A stretch of DNA of 64,000 nt from Paenibacillus azoreducens (GTDB lineage Bacteria; Bacillota; Bacilli; Paenibacillales; Paenibacillaceae). Under the pieces are notes generated by a model. The model saw only the letters and a list, made by a program, of their open reading frames with translations. It was not told where the DNA came from and did not search any database. Where the stretch lies: positions 2,261,501 to 2,325,500 of the forward strand of contig NZ_AP025343.1 in the NCBI RefSeq assembly GCF_021654775.1, read 5' to 3'. The translations under genes and the position numbers were made by a program. How positions within the stretch are numbered: the stretch's first letter is position 1; each line of letters opens with the position of its first letter. Shown piece by piece: positions 36,713-45,929 of the stretch.

Positions 36713-37714
36713 ATGGAGTTGGATTTGCGACAATATTCCGTGCGTACGGATCTGGCGGTTGATTCAAGAGAACTTGCCGCGAAGCAGTATCCGGATTCGA
36801 TTCCCGGAGTGGATGAAGAGGTTTCGGAGAAGGACGGGATCAAGATCACCCGGCTCAATGTACAGACTGATGAGGGCTCCCAGGCAATCGGCCGCATCAA
36901 AGGGCATTATGTCACTCTGGAGGTGCCGGGGCTTCGCAACGGCGATACAAGTTTGCAGGAACGGGTATCGGAAGCTTTTGCAAGGGAGTTTGAAGATTTT
37001 TTGACGCTGATTGGCATTCAAAAGAAAGACACCGTGCTTATCGTCGGTTTAGGCAACTGGAATGTGACGCCGGACTCGCTTGGTCCGCTTGTGGTGGAAA
37101 ATGTGCTGGTTACCCGCCAATATTTTGAACTGATGCCGGATCAGGTTGCCCCGGGCTACCGCCAGATCAGCGCGATTGCGCCGGGCGTGCTTGGCATTAC
37201 TGGAATCGAATCCAGCGAAATCGTTCAAGGCATCGTGGAGCGGACCAAGCCGGATCTGATTATCGCCATTGACGCTTTGGCATCGCGTTCGCTGGAACGT
37301 GTAAACACGACGATTCAAATCGCGGACATCGGCATCCATCCGGGATCGGGAATCGGCAACAAGCGGCGCGGATTAACCAAAGAGGTGCTTGGCGTGCCCT
37401 GCATCGCCATCGGTGTGCCGACGGTCTGCTATGCGTCTACGATCGTAAACAACGTTATGGAAATGATGAAGAAACATTTTGGCGGGGATCAGAACCAGAC
37501 GCGAGAAATTATGGGGCTGCTCGACAGCATTTCCGAAAACGAACGGCTGGCGCTTGTGAAGGAAGTTCTTGAGCCCCTTGGTCATGATCTGATCGTGACG
37601 CCAAAAGAAATCGATGAATTCATAGAAGATATCGCCAACATCGTGGCCAGCGGCTTGAATGCCTCCCTGCATGATGCCGTGGATCCCGGTAATTCCGGCG
37701 CATACACGCATTAA
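36713..37714 (+). CDS. gpr: GPR endopeptidase, germination protease for small acid-soluble proteins
   Basis: 333 residues. GPR is made as a zymogen in the forespore, trimmed at its N-terminus and later degrades the DNA-protecting SASPs at germination. Typical segments are SVRTDLAVD near the processing site, LIVGLGNWNVTPDSLGP, DLIIAIDALASR and GVPCIAIGVPTV. RBS AAGGAGG. Followed by spoIIP as in B. subtilis. Confidence 0.97.
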   Translation: MELDLRQYSVRTDLAVDSRELAAKQYPDSIPGVDEEVSEKDGIKITRLNVQTDEGSQAIGRIKGHYVTLEVPGLRNGDTSLQERVSEAFAREFEDFLTLIGIQKKDTVLIVGLGNWNVTPDSLGPLVVENVLVTRQYFELMPDQVAPGYRQISAIAPGVLGITGIESSEIVQGIVERTKPDLIIAIDALASRSLERVNTTIQIADIGIHPGSGIGNKRRGLTKEVLGVPCIAIGVPTVCYASTIVNNVMEMMKKHFGGDQNQTREIMGLLDSISENERLALVKEVLEPLGHDLIVTPKEIDEFIEDIANIVASGLNASLHDAVDPGNSGAYTH

Positions 37715-37765
37715 TCGAAGCCCGAGTCCCGCGTTATTGATGAAATCTATAAAACTCTTCAAGGA

Positions 37766-37797
37766 AGCCTGCAAATCTATCGCGGCTTTCTTTTTTT
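37766..37797 (+). terminator. terminator between gpr and spoIIP
   Basis: AAGCC and GGCTT arms separated by TGCAAATCTATCGC and followed by CTTTTTTT. A short stem, but the T tract and position support it. Confidence 0.55.
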
Positions 37798-37879
37798 GTG
37801 GAAACATACCAGTTTTGGTTCTAGCGAATCTCTTTTGCTCATAGTTTTGAAGTATAAGAGAGTTCAGGAGGACGACACT

Positions 37880-39211
37880 ATGAAGAGAACTGGCTTTCAG
37901 CTGTGGAATATCGGCAAATGGAGAGCAAAAATGATGCATATGCTTTCCATGGGGCGCACATTTTTGCTGTTGGTATTAGGGTCGTTGGTATTTTTTGTCA
38001 CGCTTGGTCTCGGCGGAATGGCGGAACACCGGTTGAATTCATCGCCCGTTTCTTCCATGAAGGGGTTTGCGGCTTCACTATCCAGCAAATTTTTCATAGA
38101 CATGCTAGGTATGGAACTGCCTCATATGCAAAAAGAAAAAGGAGAATCGACGTTTTCGGGTGAAAAAATGACTTCCTTCGTATTTCAAATGCTGACAAGC
38201 GTCAATCCGCGCGATCCCAAGAGTCTGATGGCCAAAGAAATGCCGGGAATGGGAACGACGGATCCGGTACTGATTAGAACCGCAGCAGGCAATCAAAATT
38301 TGGATCCCCCCGAGGACTATCACCTTCCGCTCGAACCGGAGGAGAAAAACGGTCACAACCCCGCTGCCGATCAGCCGCAGGAATCTAACAAAGCTTCTGT
38401 GAAGGAGCCTGAACCTGGGCCCAAAAAGGAACCGGGCAACCAGGAAAGCGGCAAGTCAAGAAACGGCAAATCGGCCCCTGAAGAATCTGGTAAACCGGAG
38501 AAGCCTGCGGTGAAGCCGACAAGCAGGAAGGTTGTCATGATCTATCATTCTCATCCGCGGGAAGCTTATAATCCGCTGCTTGGCAAAACCAGCAATAATC
38601 CCAGTTCCGCATCTCCTTCGAAAAACGTCATGCTTGTCGGCAAATATATGGCCAATAAACTGGAAAAGCTGGGGGTAGGAACGATTCATTCGGAGAAGGA
38701 TTATGCGACGGCCGTGGATGACTATAATTACAATTTTTCATATAAATATTCCCGCCAGACAATTAAAGCAGCTCTTTCGCAGCATAACGGACTGGATTAT
38801 CTTATCGATATCCACCGCGATTCGCAAAAACATGCCAAGACGACAACGGTGATCAACGGAGCGAGTTATGCCCAGGTATTTTTTATCATCGGCCATGAAA
38901 ATAAAAATTGGCGTAAAAACGAAGCTTTCGCCAACGCCATACATGCGGAGTTGGAGAAGTCTTATCCGGGAATATCACGGGGAATTTGGGGTAAAACTTC
39001 TTCTCAAGGCAATGGCGAATATAATCAATCCCTTTCCGGAAACAGCATATTAATTGAGGTCGGCGGAATAGATAGCACTAACGAGGAGTTAAAGCGGACG
39101 GCTGAGCTGTTGGGACAAATTATCGGGGATTTGTATTACAAAGATCAAAAGGCCGAGAAGGCGAATACGGACAAGCCTGGATCTGCGGTGAAGGCAGGCT
39201 CCAATAGTTGA
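37880..39211 (+). CDS. spoIIP: stage II sporulation protein P (SpoIIP), engulfment amidase/endopeptidase
   Basis: 443 residues. One N-terminal membrane helix (about 25-46), a long Pro/Glu/Lys-rich linker (about 155-238), then the SpoIIP hydrolase domain with VVMIYHSHPREAY, DIHRDSQ and ILIEVGG, which carry the zinc-binding His/Glu residues. Works with SpoIID and SpoIIM to cut peptidoglycan during forespore engulfment. Start ATG 37880 follows CAGGAGGACGACACT. Confidence 0.95.
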   Translation: MKRTGFQLWNIGKWRAKMMHMLSMGRTFLLLVLGSLVFFVTLGLGGMAEHRLNSSPVSSMKGFAASLSSKFFIDMLGMELPHMQKEKGESTFSGEKMTSFVFQMLTSVNPRDPKSLMAKEMPGMGTTDPVLIRTAAGNQNLDPPEDYHLPLEPEEKNGHNPAADQPQESNKASVKEPEPGPKKEPGNQESGKSRNGKSAPEESGKPEKPAVKPTSRKVVMIYHSHPREAYNPLLGKTSNNPSSASPSKNVMLVGKYMANKLEKLGVGTIHSEKDYATAVDDYNYNFSYKYSRQTIKAALSQHNGLDYLIDIHRDSQKHAKTTTVINGASYAQVFFIIGHENKNWRKNEAFANAIHAELEKSYPGISRGIWGKTSSQGNGEYNQSLSGNSILIEVGGIDSTNEELKRTAELLGQIIGDLYYKDQKAEKANTDKPGSAVKAGSNS

Positions 39212-39243
39212 TATGAAAATGTAGTGGAAAGGGAGGGGCCGGA

Positions 39244-39627
39244 ATGTCGAAATGGGTCAAAAGGATATGGATGGTAGGTATATGGGCAGGAATCGGCGTA
39301 CTGATCGGGATGCAGCTGGCCGGCTCCGGCGGCTCTCCGGACTCCGGAAAGAAAGCGGTGTATGCGGAACAACGGGCGGTGCCTGCATATGCGAACCAAG
39401 TACCGGCGCCGCGCAAAAGCTCGAATCACTTCAAAGTGCAGGAAGAGCAGCCGGATCAGGTGGAAGTGCAGGATAGCCGCATGCAAACGCCTGAGCAGAT
39501 ACTGGCGCCCAATACCGGCAAACCATCGGTGGATGTGCTCGCGGACAAGACGGCCGGTCTGCTTCAGAATCTGTCCCAGAAAGGAATCCGGCTTGTTGTA
39601 TCCCTGTTCGACTCCATTACCGAGTAA
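39244..39627 (+). CDS. YqxA-like (DUF3679) small membrane protein
   Basis: 127 residues with one N-terminal membrane segment (about 7-26), a polar middle and a conserved-looking end GIRLVVSLFDSIT. Its place between spoIIP and lepA equals yqxA of B. subtilis, and size and topology agree. Function unknown. RBS AAAGGGAGGGG. Confidence 0.75.
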   Translation: MSKWVKRIWMVGIWAGIGVLIGMQLAGSGGSPDSGKKAVYAEQRAVPAYANQVPAPRKSSNHFKVQEEQPDQVEVQDSRMQTPEQILAPNTGKPSVDVLADKTAGLLQNLSQKGIRLVVSLFDSITE

Positions 39628-39644
39628 CTCCAGTACGAGTGGGA

Positions 39645-39673
39645 TTGCCCGCCTTTATTTCAACTGCTATAAT
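39645..39673 (+). promoter_or_regulatory. SigA promoter of lepA
   Basis: TTGCCC (39645-39650), 17 bases, consensus TATAAT (39668-39673), about 40 bases before the lepA start. Confidence 0.6.
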
Positions 39674-39711
39674 AAATTGATTGACACATCAGGCTGTTTT
39701 GGGGGTAGGGC

Positions 39712-41529
39712 ATGACAGACGTACAAGCTAGGCAAAAGAAAATTAGGAATTTCTGCATTATTGCACATATAGACCATGGCAAATCAACGCTTGCCGACCG
39801 GATTCTGGAGTACACGGGGGCGCTGACTTCCCGGGAAATGCAGGATCAAGTGCTTGATCAAATGGATCTGGAACGCGAACGCGGCATTACGATTAAATTG
39901 CAGGCCGTACATCTAACATACAAGGCGGATGACGGCGAAGAGTATCTTTTGAACCTGATCGACACGCCAGGGCACGTCGACTTTACCTATGAGGTATCGC
40001 GAAGCCTTGCGGCTTGCGAAGGGGCGCTGCTGGTCGTGGACGCCGCTCAGGGGATTGAAGCGCAAACGCTCGCCAACGTGTATCTTGCACTCGACAACGA
40101 CCTGGAGATTATTCCGGTTATCAACAAAATCGACCTGCCGAGCGCCGATCCGGATCGCGTCAAGCAGGAAATCGAAGACGTGATCGGCCTCGATGCCAGC
40201 GAAGCGGTTCTTGCTTCAGCCAAGGCGGGCATCGGGATTAAAGAGATACTTGAACAGATCGTCAAGCAGGTTCCGCCTCCGACGGGAGAATCGGAAGAGC
40301 CGCTGAAAGCTCTTATTTTCGACTCGCATTATGACCCGTACAAGGGCGTTATCGTATACGTGCGCGTCATCAACGGCAGCATCAAAGCCGGATCGAAAAT
40401 CAAAATGATGGCGACGGGCAAAACGTTTGAGGTTATCGAGGTTGGCGCGTTCAAGCCGCGGATGACGATCGTGGATGAGCTTAAGGTCGGGGACGTTGGT
40501 TTTATCGTGGCCGGGATCAAGCATGTCGGCGATACTCGGGTCGGCGATACCGTCACGGACGCCAAAAACCCGACGCCGGAACCGCTGCCGGGCTACCGGA
40601 AAATCAATCCGATGGTATATTGCGGCTTGTATCCGATCGAAACGTCGGAATACAATGATTTGCGCGAAGCGCTCGAGAAGCTGCAGCTGAACGACGCGTC
40701 GCTCAGTTTCGAACCGGAAACCTCCAGCGCGCTCGGATTCGGTTTCCGCTGCGGATTCCTCGGTCTCCTGCATATGGAGATCATTCAGGAACGCATCGAA
40801 CGGGAGTTTAACATTCCGCTGATTACGACGGCTCCGAGCGTTATTTACCGCGTTACGCTGACCAACGGCGAAGTGGTGGAAATCGATAACCCGTCCAACT
40901 ATCCGGAAGTCGGCAAAATCGATTCGGTCGAGGAACCATACGTCAAAGCGGCGATCATCGTTCCGAACGATTACGTAGGTACGGTCATGGAGCTGTGCCA
41001 GGGCAAACGCGGCGAATTCGTCAATATGGAATACCTGGACACCACCCGCGTCACGATTACGTACGAAATACCGCTGTCGGAAATCGTATATGATTTCTTC
41101 GATCAGTTGAAGTCCGGAACGAAAGGTTATGCTTCGTTTGACTACGAGATGTCGGGTTACCGCCATTCCAATCTCGTGAAGATGGATATTTTGCTGAACG
41201 GCGAGCAGGTCGACGCTTTGTCGTTTATCGTGCATCGGGACCGCGCTTACCAGCGTGGACGGATCATTTGCGAGAAGCTGCGCGAGCTGATTCCGCGCCA
41301 AATGTTCGAGGTGCCGATCCAGGCATCCGTCGGTACGAAGGTTGTTGCACGCGAAACCGTCAAAGCGATGCGCAAAAACGTGCTTGCAAAATGTTACGGC
41401 GGCGATATCTCGCGTAAGCGGAAGCTGCTTGAGAAGCAGAAGGAAGGCAAAAAACGCATGAAGCAGGTCGGCAGCGTGGAAGTGCCGCAGGAAGCGTTTA
41501 TGGCCGTTCTGAAAATCGACGACAATTAA
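39712..41529 (+). CDS. lepA: elongation factor 4 (LepA)
   Basis: 605 residues, a ribosome-bound translational GTPase. G1 is [14 protein letters not shown]3 DTPGHVDF, G4 NKIDLP; the LepA-specific C-terminal domain contains KMRKN-like [25 protein letters not shown]. Full family length. RBS GGGGGTAGGGC. Confidence 0.98.
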   Translation: MTDVQARQKKIRNFCIIAHIDHGKSTLADRILEYTGALTSREMQDQVLDQMDLERERGITIKLQAVHLTYKADDGEEYLLNLIDTPGHVDFTYEVSRSLAACEGALLVVDAAQGIEAQTLANVYLALDNDLEIIPVINKIDLPSADPDRVKQEIEDVIGLDASEAVLASAKAGIGIKEILEQIVKQVPPPTGESEEPLKALIFDSHYDPYKGVIVYVRVINGSIKAGSKIKMMATGKTFEVIEVGAFKPRMTIVDELKVGDVGFIVAGIKHVGDTRVGDTVTDAKNPTPEPLPGYRKINPMVYCGLYPIETSEYNDLREALEKLQLNDASLSFEPETSSALGFGFRCGFLGLLHMEIIQERIEREFNIPLITTAPSVIYRVTLTNGEVVEIDNPSNYPEVGKIDSVEEPYVKAAIIVPNDYVGTVMELCQGKRGEFVNMEYLDTTRVTITYEIPLSEIVYDFFDQLKSGTKGYASFDYEMSGYRHSNLVKMDILLNGEQVDALSFIVHRDRAYQRGRIICEKLRELIPRQMFEVPIQASVGTKVVARETVKAMRKNVLAKCYGGDISRKRKLLEKQKEGKKRMKQVGSVEVPQEAFMAVLKIDDN

Positions 41530-41557
41530 AACCGCCATGTTATAAACAACAAAGCAA

Positions 41558-41584
41558 TAGCCCCACCTCGTGGGGTTATTTCAT
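41558..41584 (+). terminator. weak terminator between lepA and hemW
   Basis: AGCCCCAC and GTGGGGTT arms with a CTC loop, then ATTTC. A partial terminator that may allow read-through into hemW. Confidence 0.5.
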
Positions 41585-41606
41585 ATTTTAGGAGGGGAAT
41601 GAACAC

Positions 41607-42812
41607 ATGACAAACATCAAACCGCATTCGGGCGAGGCCGCAGCGCTTCAGGGAGAACGTAAACCGCAAGCGGTCTATATTCATATTCCCTTTTGCACCA
41701 ACAAGTGCTTTTATTGTGATTTCAACTCTTACGTGCTGAAAAATCAGCCGGTGATGGAATATTTGCAGGGTCTTGAACGGGAAATGGAACGTACGGTACA
41801 AGAGGTTCCCCCAGGCGAGATCAAAACTATTTTTGTAGGCGGCGGCACGCCGACCGTTTTGAAGCCGGATGAGATGGCCTATTTTTTGAAGACGGTGCGC
41901 ACCTATTTTCCGGATTGGTCGGATGAAATTGAATTTTCCATGGAAGCGAACCCGGGAACAACGGATTTGGAAAAGCTTTCGGTTATGCGCGAGGGCGGGG
42001 TCAACCGCGTTAGTTTCGGCGTTCAGTCATTCAACAACGGGCTGCTGGAGCGAATCGGGCGGATCCACGACACGGATGACGTCTATCAGAGTCTGGAAAA
42101 TGCCCGCAAAGCCGGCTTTGACAACATGTCGATCGACCTGATGTTCGGCCTGCCGAATCAAACGGTCGAAATGCTGGCAGAGAGCGTGGACAGGGCGCTG
42201 GAGCTTAACCTTCCTCATTATTCCATCTACAGTCTTAAGGTGGAAGAGAATACGCTTTTCCATACGATGTATAAAAAAAACCAGCTTCCGCTTCCTAGTG
42301 AGGACGAAGAGCTGCAGATGTACCTGCTCCTGATGGATCGGATGAAAAAGGCCGGTTACGAGCAGTATGAAATCAGCAATTTTGCCAAACCCGGTTTCCA
42401 CAGCCGCCACAATATGGCTTATTGGTTGAACGAGGATTATTACGGGCTAGGGGCTGGAGCACATGGATATATGGCTCGTCAGCGTCATATGAATATCAAG
42501 GGGGTTAATCCGTATACGGAAGCGACGAAGGAAGGATTGCCTCGGCACGAAACCTTTGTTGTTCCCAAAGAGGAAGCCATGGAGGACTTTATGATGGTAG
42601 GCTTGCGGGTGCTCAGCGGGGTTTCCGAGCAGCACTTCAAGGAACAGTTTGGTCTATCGATCGAGGACGTTTTTGCTAAGCCGCTGCATAAAATGCTGGA
42701 TGCTGGACTTCTGGATAAAACGGAGGCAGGTTACAGGCTCAGCGAAAAAGGGCTTCTGTTTGGGAACGACGTGTTTGGCGAATTTATAGGCTCCATCACA
42801 TTAAAAGAATAG
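41607..42812 (+). CDS. hemW: HemW, radical SAM heme chaperone (HemN-like)
   Basis: 401 residues. The radical SAM cluster motif is CTNKCFYCDF (CxxxCxxC) preceded by YIHIPFC, followed by FVGGGTPT. It lacks the extra features of true HemN coproporphyrinogen dehydrogenases, and the lepA-hemW-hrcA order supports HemW, which binds and delivers heme. RBS TAGGAGGGG. Confidence 0.93.
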   Translation: MTNIKPHSGEAAALQGERKPQAVYIHIPFCTNKCFYCDFNSYVLKNQPVMEYLQGLEREMERTVQEVPPGEIKTIFVGGGTPTVLKPDEMAYFLKTVRTYFPDWSDEIEFSMEANPGTTDLEKLSVMREGGVNRVSFGVQSFNNGLLERIGRIHDTDDVYQSLENARKAGFDNMSIDLMFGLPNQTVEMLAESVDRALELNLPHYSIYSLKVEENTLFHTMYKKNQLPLPSEDEELQMYLLLMDRMKKAGYEQYEISNFAKPGFHSRHNMAYWLNEDYYGLGAGAHGYMARQRHMNIKGVNPYTEATKEGLPRHETFVVPKEEAMEDFMMVGLRVLSGVSEQHFKEQFGLSIEDVFAKPLHKMLDAGLLDKTEAGYRLSEKGLLFGNDVFGEFIGSITLKE

Positions 42813-42938
42813 CTTGCACTTCTATGCGTGTTGTTGTATATTTATTCATATTATCGAACAGCGACGTGTAGAGGATGCGCAAAATTTTCCAGGCGACAGC
42901 TTGTTTTGCATCATCCTCGGGGTAGGAGGAGGAGTAAA

Positions 42939-43406
42939 ATGCCGGCTGTAGTCACATGCAGAGTTGCGGTCCCGGAGGATATCGAGCCGCTTTTTCAGAT
43001 GATCGATGGATATGCGAAACAGGGGATCATGCTGCCCCGGTCCCGCAAGGTGCTCGAAAAGCAGCTGGACCAATTCGTGGTAGCGGAAATGGACGGCATC
43101 GTCATCGGCTGCGGTTCGCTTTGCCGCTTGGGCAGCGATTTGGTTGAAATCCGCTCCTTGGGCATTCAAGACGGACACAAAGGGCTTGGAATCGGCTCCA
43201 TGCTCGTAAGCAAATTGACGGAGGAAGCGAAGCGCCAAGGGATTCCCAAAATCATGGCATTAACGTATGAAGTATCCTTTTTCGTCAAAAACGGCTTTTC
43301 CGTGGTGGAGAAGGAGATTTTCCCCGAAAAGGTATGGACGGATTGCGTGAACTGCAGCAAGCAGTCCTGCTGTGACGAAATCGCCGTGCTTAAAACGCTC
43401 GATTAG
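42939..43406 (+). CDS. GNAT N-acetyltransferase (ArgA-like)
   Basis: 155 residues with the acetyl-CoA loop motif HKGLGIGSML (about residues 79-88) and the following helix. The C-terminus contains a Cys-rich CVNCSKQSCC cluster. It resembles the short ArgA-type amino-acid acetyltransferases; substrate uncertain. The start ATG 42939 follows GGAGGAGGAG. It sits between hemW and the second sigma gene. Confidence 0.8.
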   Translation: MPAVVTCRVAVPEDIEPLFQMIDGYAKQGIMLPRSRKVLEKQLDQFVVAEMDGIVIGCGSLCRLGSDLVEIRSLGIQDGHKGLGIGSMLVSKLTEEAKRQGIPKIMALTYEVSFFVKNGFSVVEKEIFPEKVWTDCVNCSKQSCCDEIAVLKTLD

Positions 43407-43429
43407 CTTATGCCTATATATTATAGAAG

Positions 43430-43485
43430 CAACCACTTTCCAAACCGGCTTCCGGGCCGCAGGAAAGTGGTTTTTTGTTTACAAA
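43430..43485 (+). terminator. terminator after the acetyltransferase
   Basis: AACCACTTTCC and GGAAAGTGGTT arms enclose a GC-rich loop, followed by TTTTGTTT. Confidence 0.85.
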
Positions 43486-43533
43486 AGGCGGTCTGTCAAC
43501 CGCGAAATGCATCGGTATAATAGTTTTAATACG

Positions 43534-43552
43534 TGTTGAACAACCTCTTTAA
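43534..43552 (+). repeat. family-3 repeat end fragment
   Basis: GTTGAACAACCTCTTTAAG is the outermost part of the family-3 right end. It lies between a TATAAT (43516-43521) and the sigma gene. Confidence 0.4.
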
Positions 43553-43623
43553 GAGGAAAAGTGAACGGTTGCCTGCTGTTATCAGTCATATAGTCAAGAA
43601 AGCAGCAAGGGAGGTGGAGTTAA

Positions 43624-44142
43624 GTGAATGATCGCGAGCTGTTTGAAACCTACAAAAGCCAGGTTTACCATCTTTGCTATTATATGATGCAAAATCGTTC
43701 GGACGCCGAGGATCTGTGCCAGGAGGTTTTCGTAAAAGCCATCCTTGCCGACAGATCGCAAGTCCGCGACCTGAAGTCATGGCTGCTCCGGATCGCTTCG
43801 AATGAATGCAACAGCGTGCTCAGAAGGCGCAAAAACGGCTGGGCCAAAGAGCTGAGCGCATATTTGCTCACGCGGCCCGGTCCATCCAACCCTGTTGAGG
43901 AAAACATGGATCAGCAGGAAATCAGAATGGAATTTGAACGGATGTACGGCAAGCTGCCGGATAAAATCCGGATGGTGGTCACGCTTCGATACGTCAATGA
44001 CATGACGGTGCCGGAAATCGCGGATGTCATCAACATTCCGGAAGGAACGGTAAAATCGCGGCTCAACAGGGGAATCAAACTGCTGAAAAAAATGACAGGA
44101 TTAAAGAAAAAGGAGATGATTGGAAATGAGTCGGTTTTATGA
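43624..44142 (+). CDS. ECF-type RNA polymerase sigma factor
   Basis: 172 residues with region 2 (NRSDAEDLCQEVFVKA, LKSWLLRIASNECNSVLRR) and region 4 (LPDKIRMVVTLRYVNDMTVPEIADVINIPEGTVKSRLNR). Starts with GTG 43624 after AAGGGAGGTGGA. Overlaps the DUF4179 gene by 17 bases, typical of sigma/anti-sigma pairs. Confidence 0.92.
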   Translation: MNDRELFETYKSQVYHLCYYMMQNRSDAEDLCQEVFVKAILADRSQVRDLKSWLLRIASNECNSVLRRRKNGWAKELSAYLLTRPGPSNPVEENMDQQEIRMEFERMYGKLPDKIRMVVTLRYVNDMTVPEIADVINIPEGTVKSRLNRGIKLLKKMTGLKKKEMIGNESVL

Positions 44143-45793
44143 AAATGAGATAAAGGAAAATATCCCAACTCCACCAAGGCCGGATTATGACGAGATGTGG
44201 CTGTGGATCGACGGTGAAGCTGCCAAACGGCGGGCTGCTGGCGTGGTGCAAGCAGCTCCGCCCGCAAGAAGCCGGAAGAAGTTCATTCCAGCCGCCATCG
44301 TATTTTCATGCTTTATGGTTGCAGCCGTTCCCGTATTTGCAGGAGTTACATTCGATTGGGGCAAACTTTACGGGGGACAGAGCGTAACGAATGCGCTGAA
44401 TAACGGCCTCGGCCAGCGTTACGATCTTGATGTGGCGAGCAAAGGCGTCACGATGAGCCTCAAAGGGGTCGTTACGGACGGAGAGAAAATGAAGCTGCTG
44501 GTGGCGGTGGATACGGCTCTGAAGCCCGATGAATACGACGCGGTTGAATTCGATCACGTTGTGATCAAAGAAGATAACGGGAAAGAACAACCTGTGAACG
44601 GATACTTGAGCTACGATGAAAAAAGCGGAAAGCTGCTTGGTATTTATGAGACGAAAGACACCTTAAAAAACAGCGAAAAAAACTATACTTTGGAAGCCGG
44701 GAACCTTGTGTACCTTAAAAACAAGGATGTCGTATTGAAAGAGGCTCTAAAGGGGGGGCGGACCGTTTCCACGGGTGAGACTCTCTATTCTTCCATTGAC
44801 ATCAAGTCGGTGACTGAGTCCAAGAAGGGCTTGGCTGTGCGGTATAACGTAACCACAACGAACGAAAAAGACGGTGGGCATTATGATCCGCATTTGACGG
44901 TGATGTCTAACGGCAAACAGAGCCGTGGGGCCACGACTCAGCTTCCTCCCGAAGGTGCAGGCGTACTTATGGAACAATTATTCGGCAATATGACCGAAAA
45001 AGAGTGGGATGCCGCCGAAGTCCGTTTCAATTATATGAAGGAAACGGAGCGGATTGCGGGGAAATGGTCCTTCCATTTTAAAGCGGACGGCAAAAAGGCT
45101 AGCGAAGCCCTTTATTCACAGCCGCTGCAAACGAGCAGTGAATTTAAGGACAAAGCAGCTATGTCTTTGGAGCGCCTGACGGTTACGCCGCTTGAGATCA
45201 TCGTCAACATTAAAGAGATTGAAACTGCGACGAACGGCACGTTAAATGCTAAGTTTGCGACAGTTAGCTATAATGATGTACGGTTGAAGATCGGAGATCA
45301 GGAAATTAAAGGCTCTTTTTGGATAAAAGGGGATTCTCCGGATAACTATGAAAATGTATTTTCTTTCCAATCGCCGGAATGGTATAAAGATTGGTCCAAG
45401 GTTCCGATGAAGCTGATTTTGCGGGAACCAGTCGTGCATGCGCGGGATACAACGGCCAACTGGCTGAAACTGAACCAACCTACAGCGGAAAAACAGTCTG
45501 TGGATATGGATATGAATCCGTTTAAGATTCACTTCACTTATTATATGGATGGGAAAGACCTTGTCGTCGAATCCGATTCGGATTCCGAAAACTTCAAGGG
45601 CATCAGCCAAACGATGATTCGTGTCGATGGCGAAGGGCTTTATCCTAAACCTTCGTCAAGAGGACCCAACGCGCCTGTCAAAAATATTGAAAGATATCCC
45701 GATTTCAACATGAAGGAATCGCTTGAAATCAATCCGGGATTCTACCAATATTATGATTCGGCCCGGGCTGTCGAAATTACGCTGCAACAATAG
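44126..45793 (+). CDS. DUF4179 membrane protein, likely anti-sigma factor
   Basis: 555 residues. A short cytosolic part of about 52 residues, one membrane helix (about 53-74), then a DUF4179-like region (GVTFDWGKLY onward) and a long beta-rich external part. Proteins of this build are encoded after ECF sigma genes and are thought to be regulators anchored in the membrane. No ZAS zinc motif is visible. Start ATG 44126 follows AAAGGAGATGAT. Confidence 0.8.
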   Translation: MSRFYENEIKENIPTPPRPDYDEMWLWIDGEAAKRRAAGVVQAAPPARSRKKFIPAAIVFSCFMVAAVPVFAGVTFDWGKLYGGQSVTNALNNGLGQRYDLDVASKGVTMSLKGVVTDGEKMKLLVAVDTALKPDEYDAVEFDHVVIKEDNGKEQPVNGYLSYDEKSGKLLGIYETKDTLKNSEKNYTLEAGNLVYLKNKDVVLKEALKGGRTVSTGETLYSSIDIKSVTESKKGLAVRYNVTTTNEKDGGHYDPHLTVMSNGKQSRGATTQLPPEGAGVLMEQLFGNMTEKEWDAAEVRFNYMKETERIAGKWSFHFKADGKKASEALYSQPLQTSSEFKDKAAMSLERLTVTPLEIIVNIKEIETATNGTLNAKFATVSYNDVRLKIGDQEIKGSFWIKGDSPDNYENVFSFQSPEWYKDWSKVPMKLILREPVVHARDTTANWLKLNQPTAEKQSVDMDMNPFKIHFTYYMDGKDLVVESDSDSENFKGISQTMIRVDGEGLYPKPSSRGPNAPVKNIERYPDFNMKESLEINPGFYQYYDSARAVEITLQQ

Positions 45794-45813
45794 CAAATCC
45801 GGCCTATACCCAT

Positions 45814-45854
45814 ACCGAACTGACTTGACAATGCTCAGGTCAGTTTGGTATTTT
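45814..45854 (+). terminator. terminator of the sigma/DUF4179 operon, overlapping the hrcA promoter
   Basis: ACCGAACTGAC and GTCAGTTTGGT arms, followed by ATTTTTG. The hrcA -35 hexamer lies in the loop. Confidence 0.7.
45825..45854 (+). promoter_or_regulatory. SigA promoter of the heat-shock operon
   Basis: A consensus TTGACA (45825-45830), 18 bases, TATTTT (45849-45854). The CIRCE operator starts 12 bases beyond, so bound HrcA would cover the transcription start. Confidence 0.55.
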
Positions 45855-45865
45855 TGTATTAGTGG

Positions 45866-45892
45866 TTAGCACTCATTAGAGTCGAGTGCTAA
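45866..45892 (+). promoter_or_regulatory. CIRCE operator (HrcA-binding site)
   Basis: TTAGCACTC, nine bases, GAGTGCTAA: a perfect match to the CIRCE consensus, 38 bases before hrcA. HrcA should repress the whole operon, the chaperonin included. Confidence 0.97.
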
Positions 45893-45929
45893 CGACGAGG
45901 GAATTAAGCAACCAGAGGGAGGGGAAGAA

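Noticed and set aside
40216..41538. 440-codon minus-strand frame opposite lepA
   Set aside because: Shadow of lepA, with a His/Arg/Phe-rich composition typical of antisense translation.
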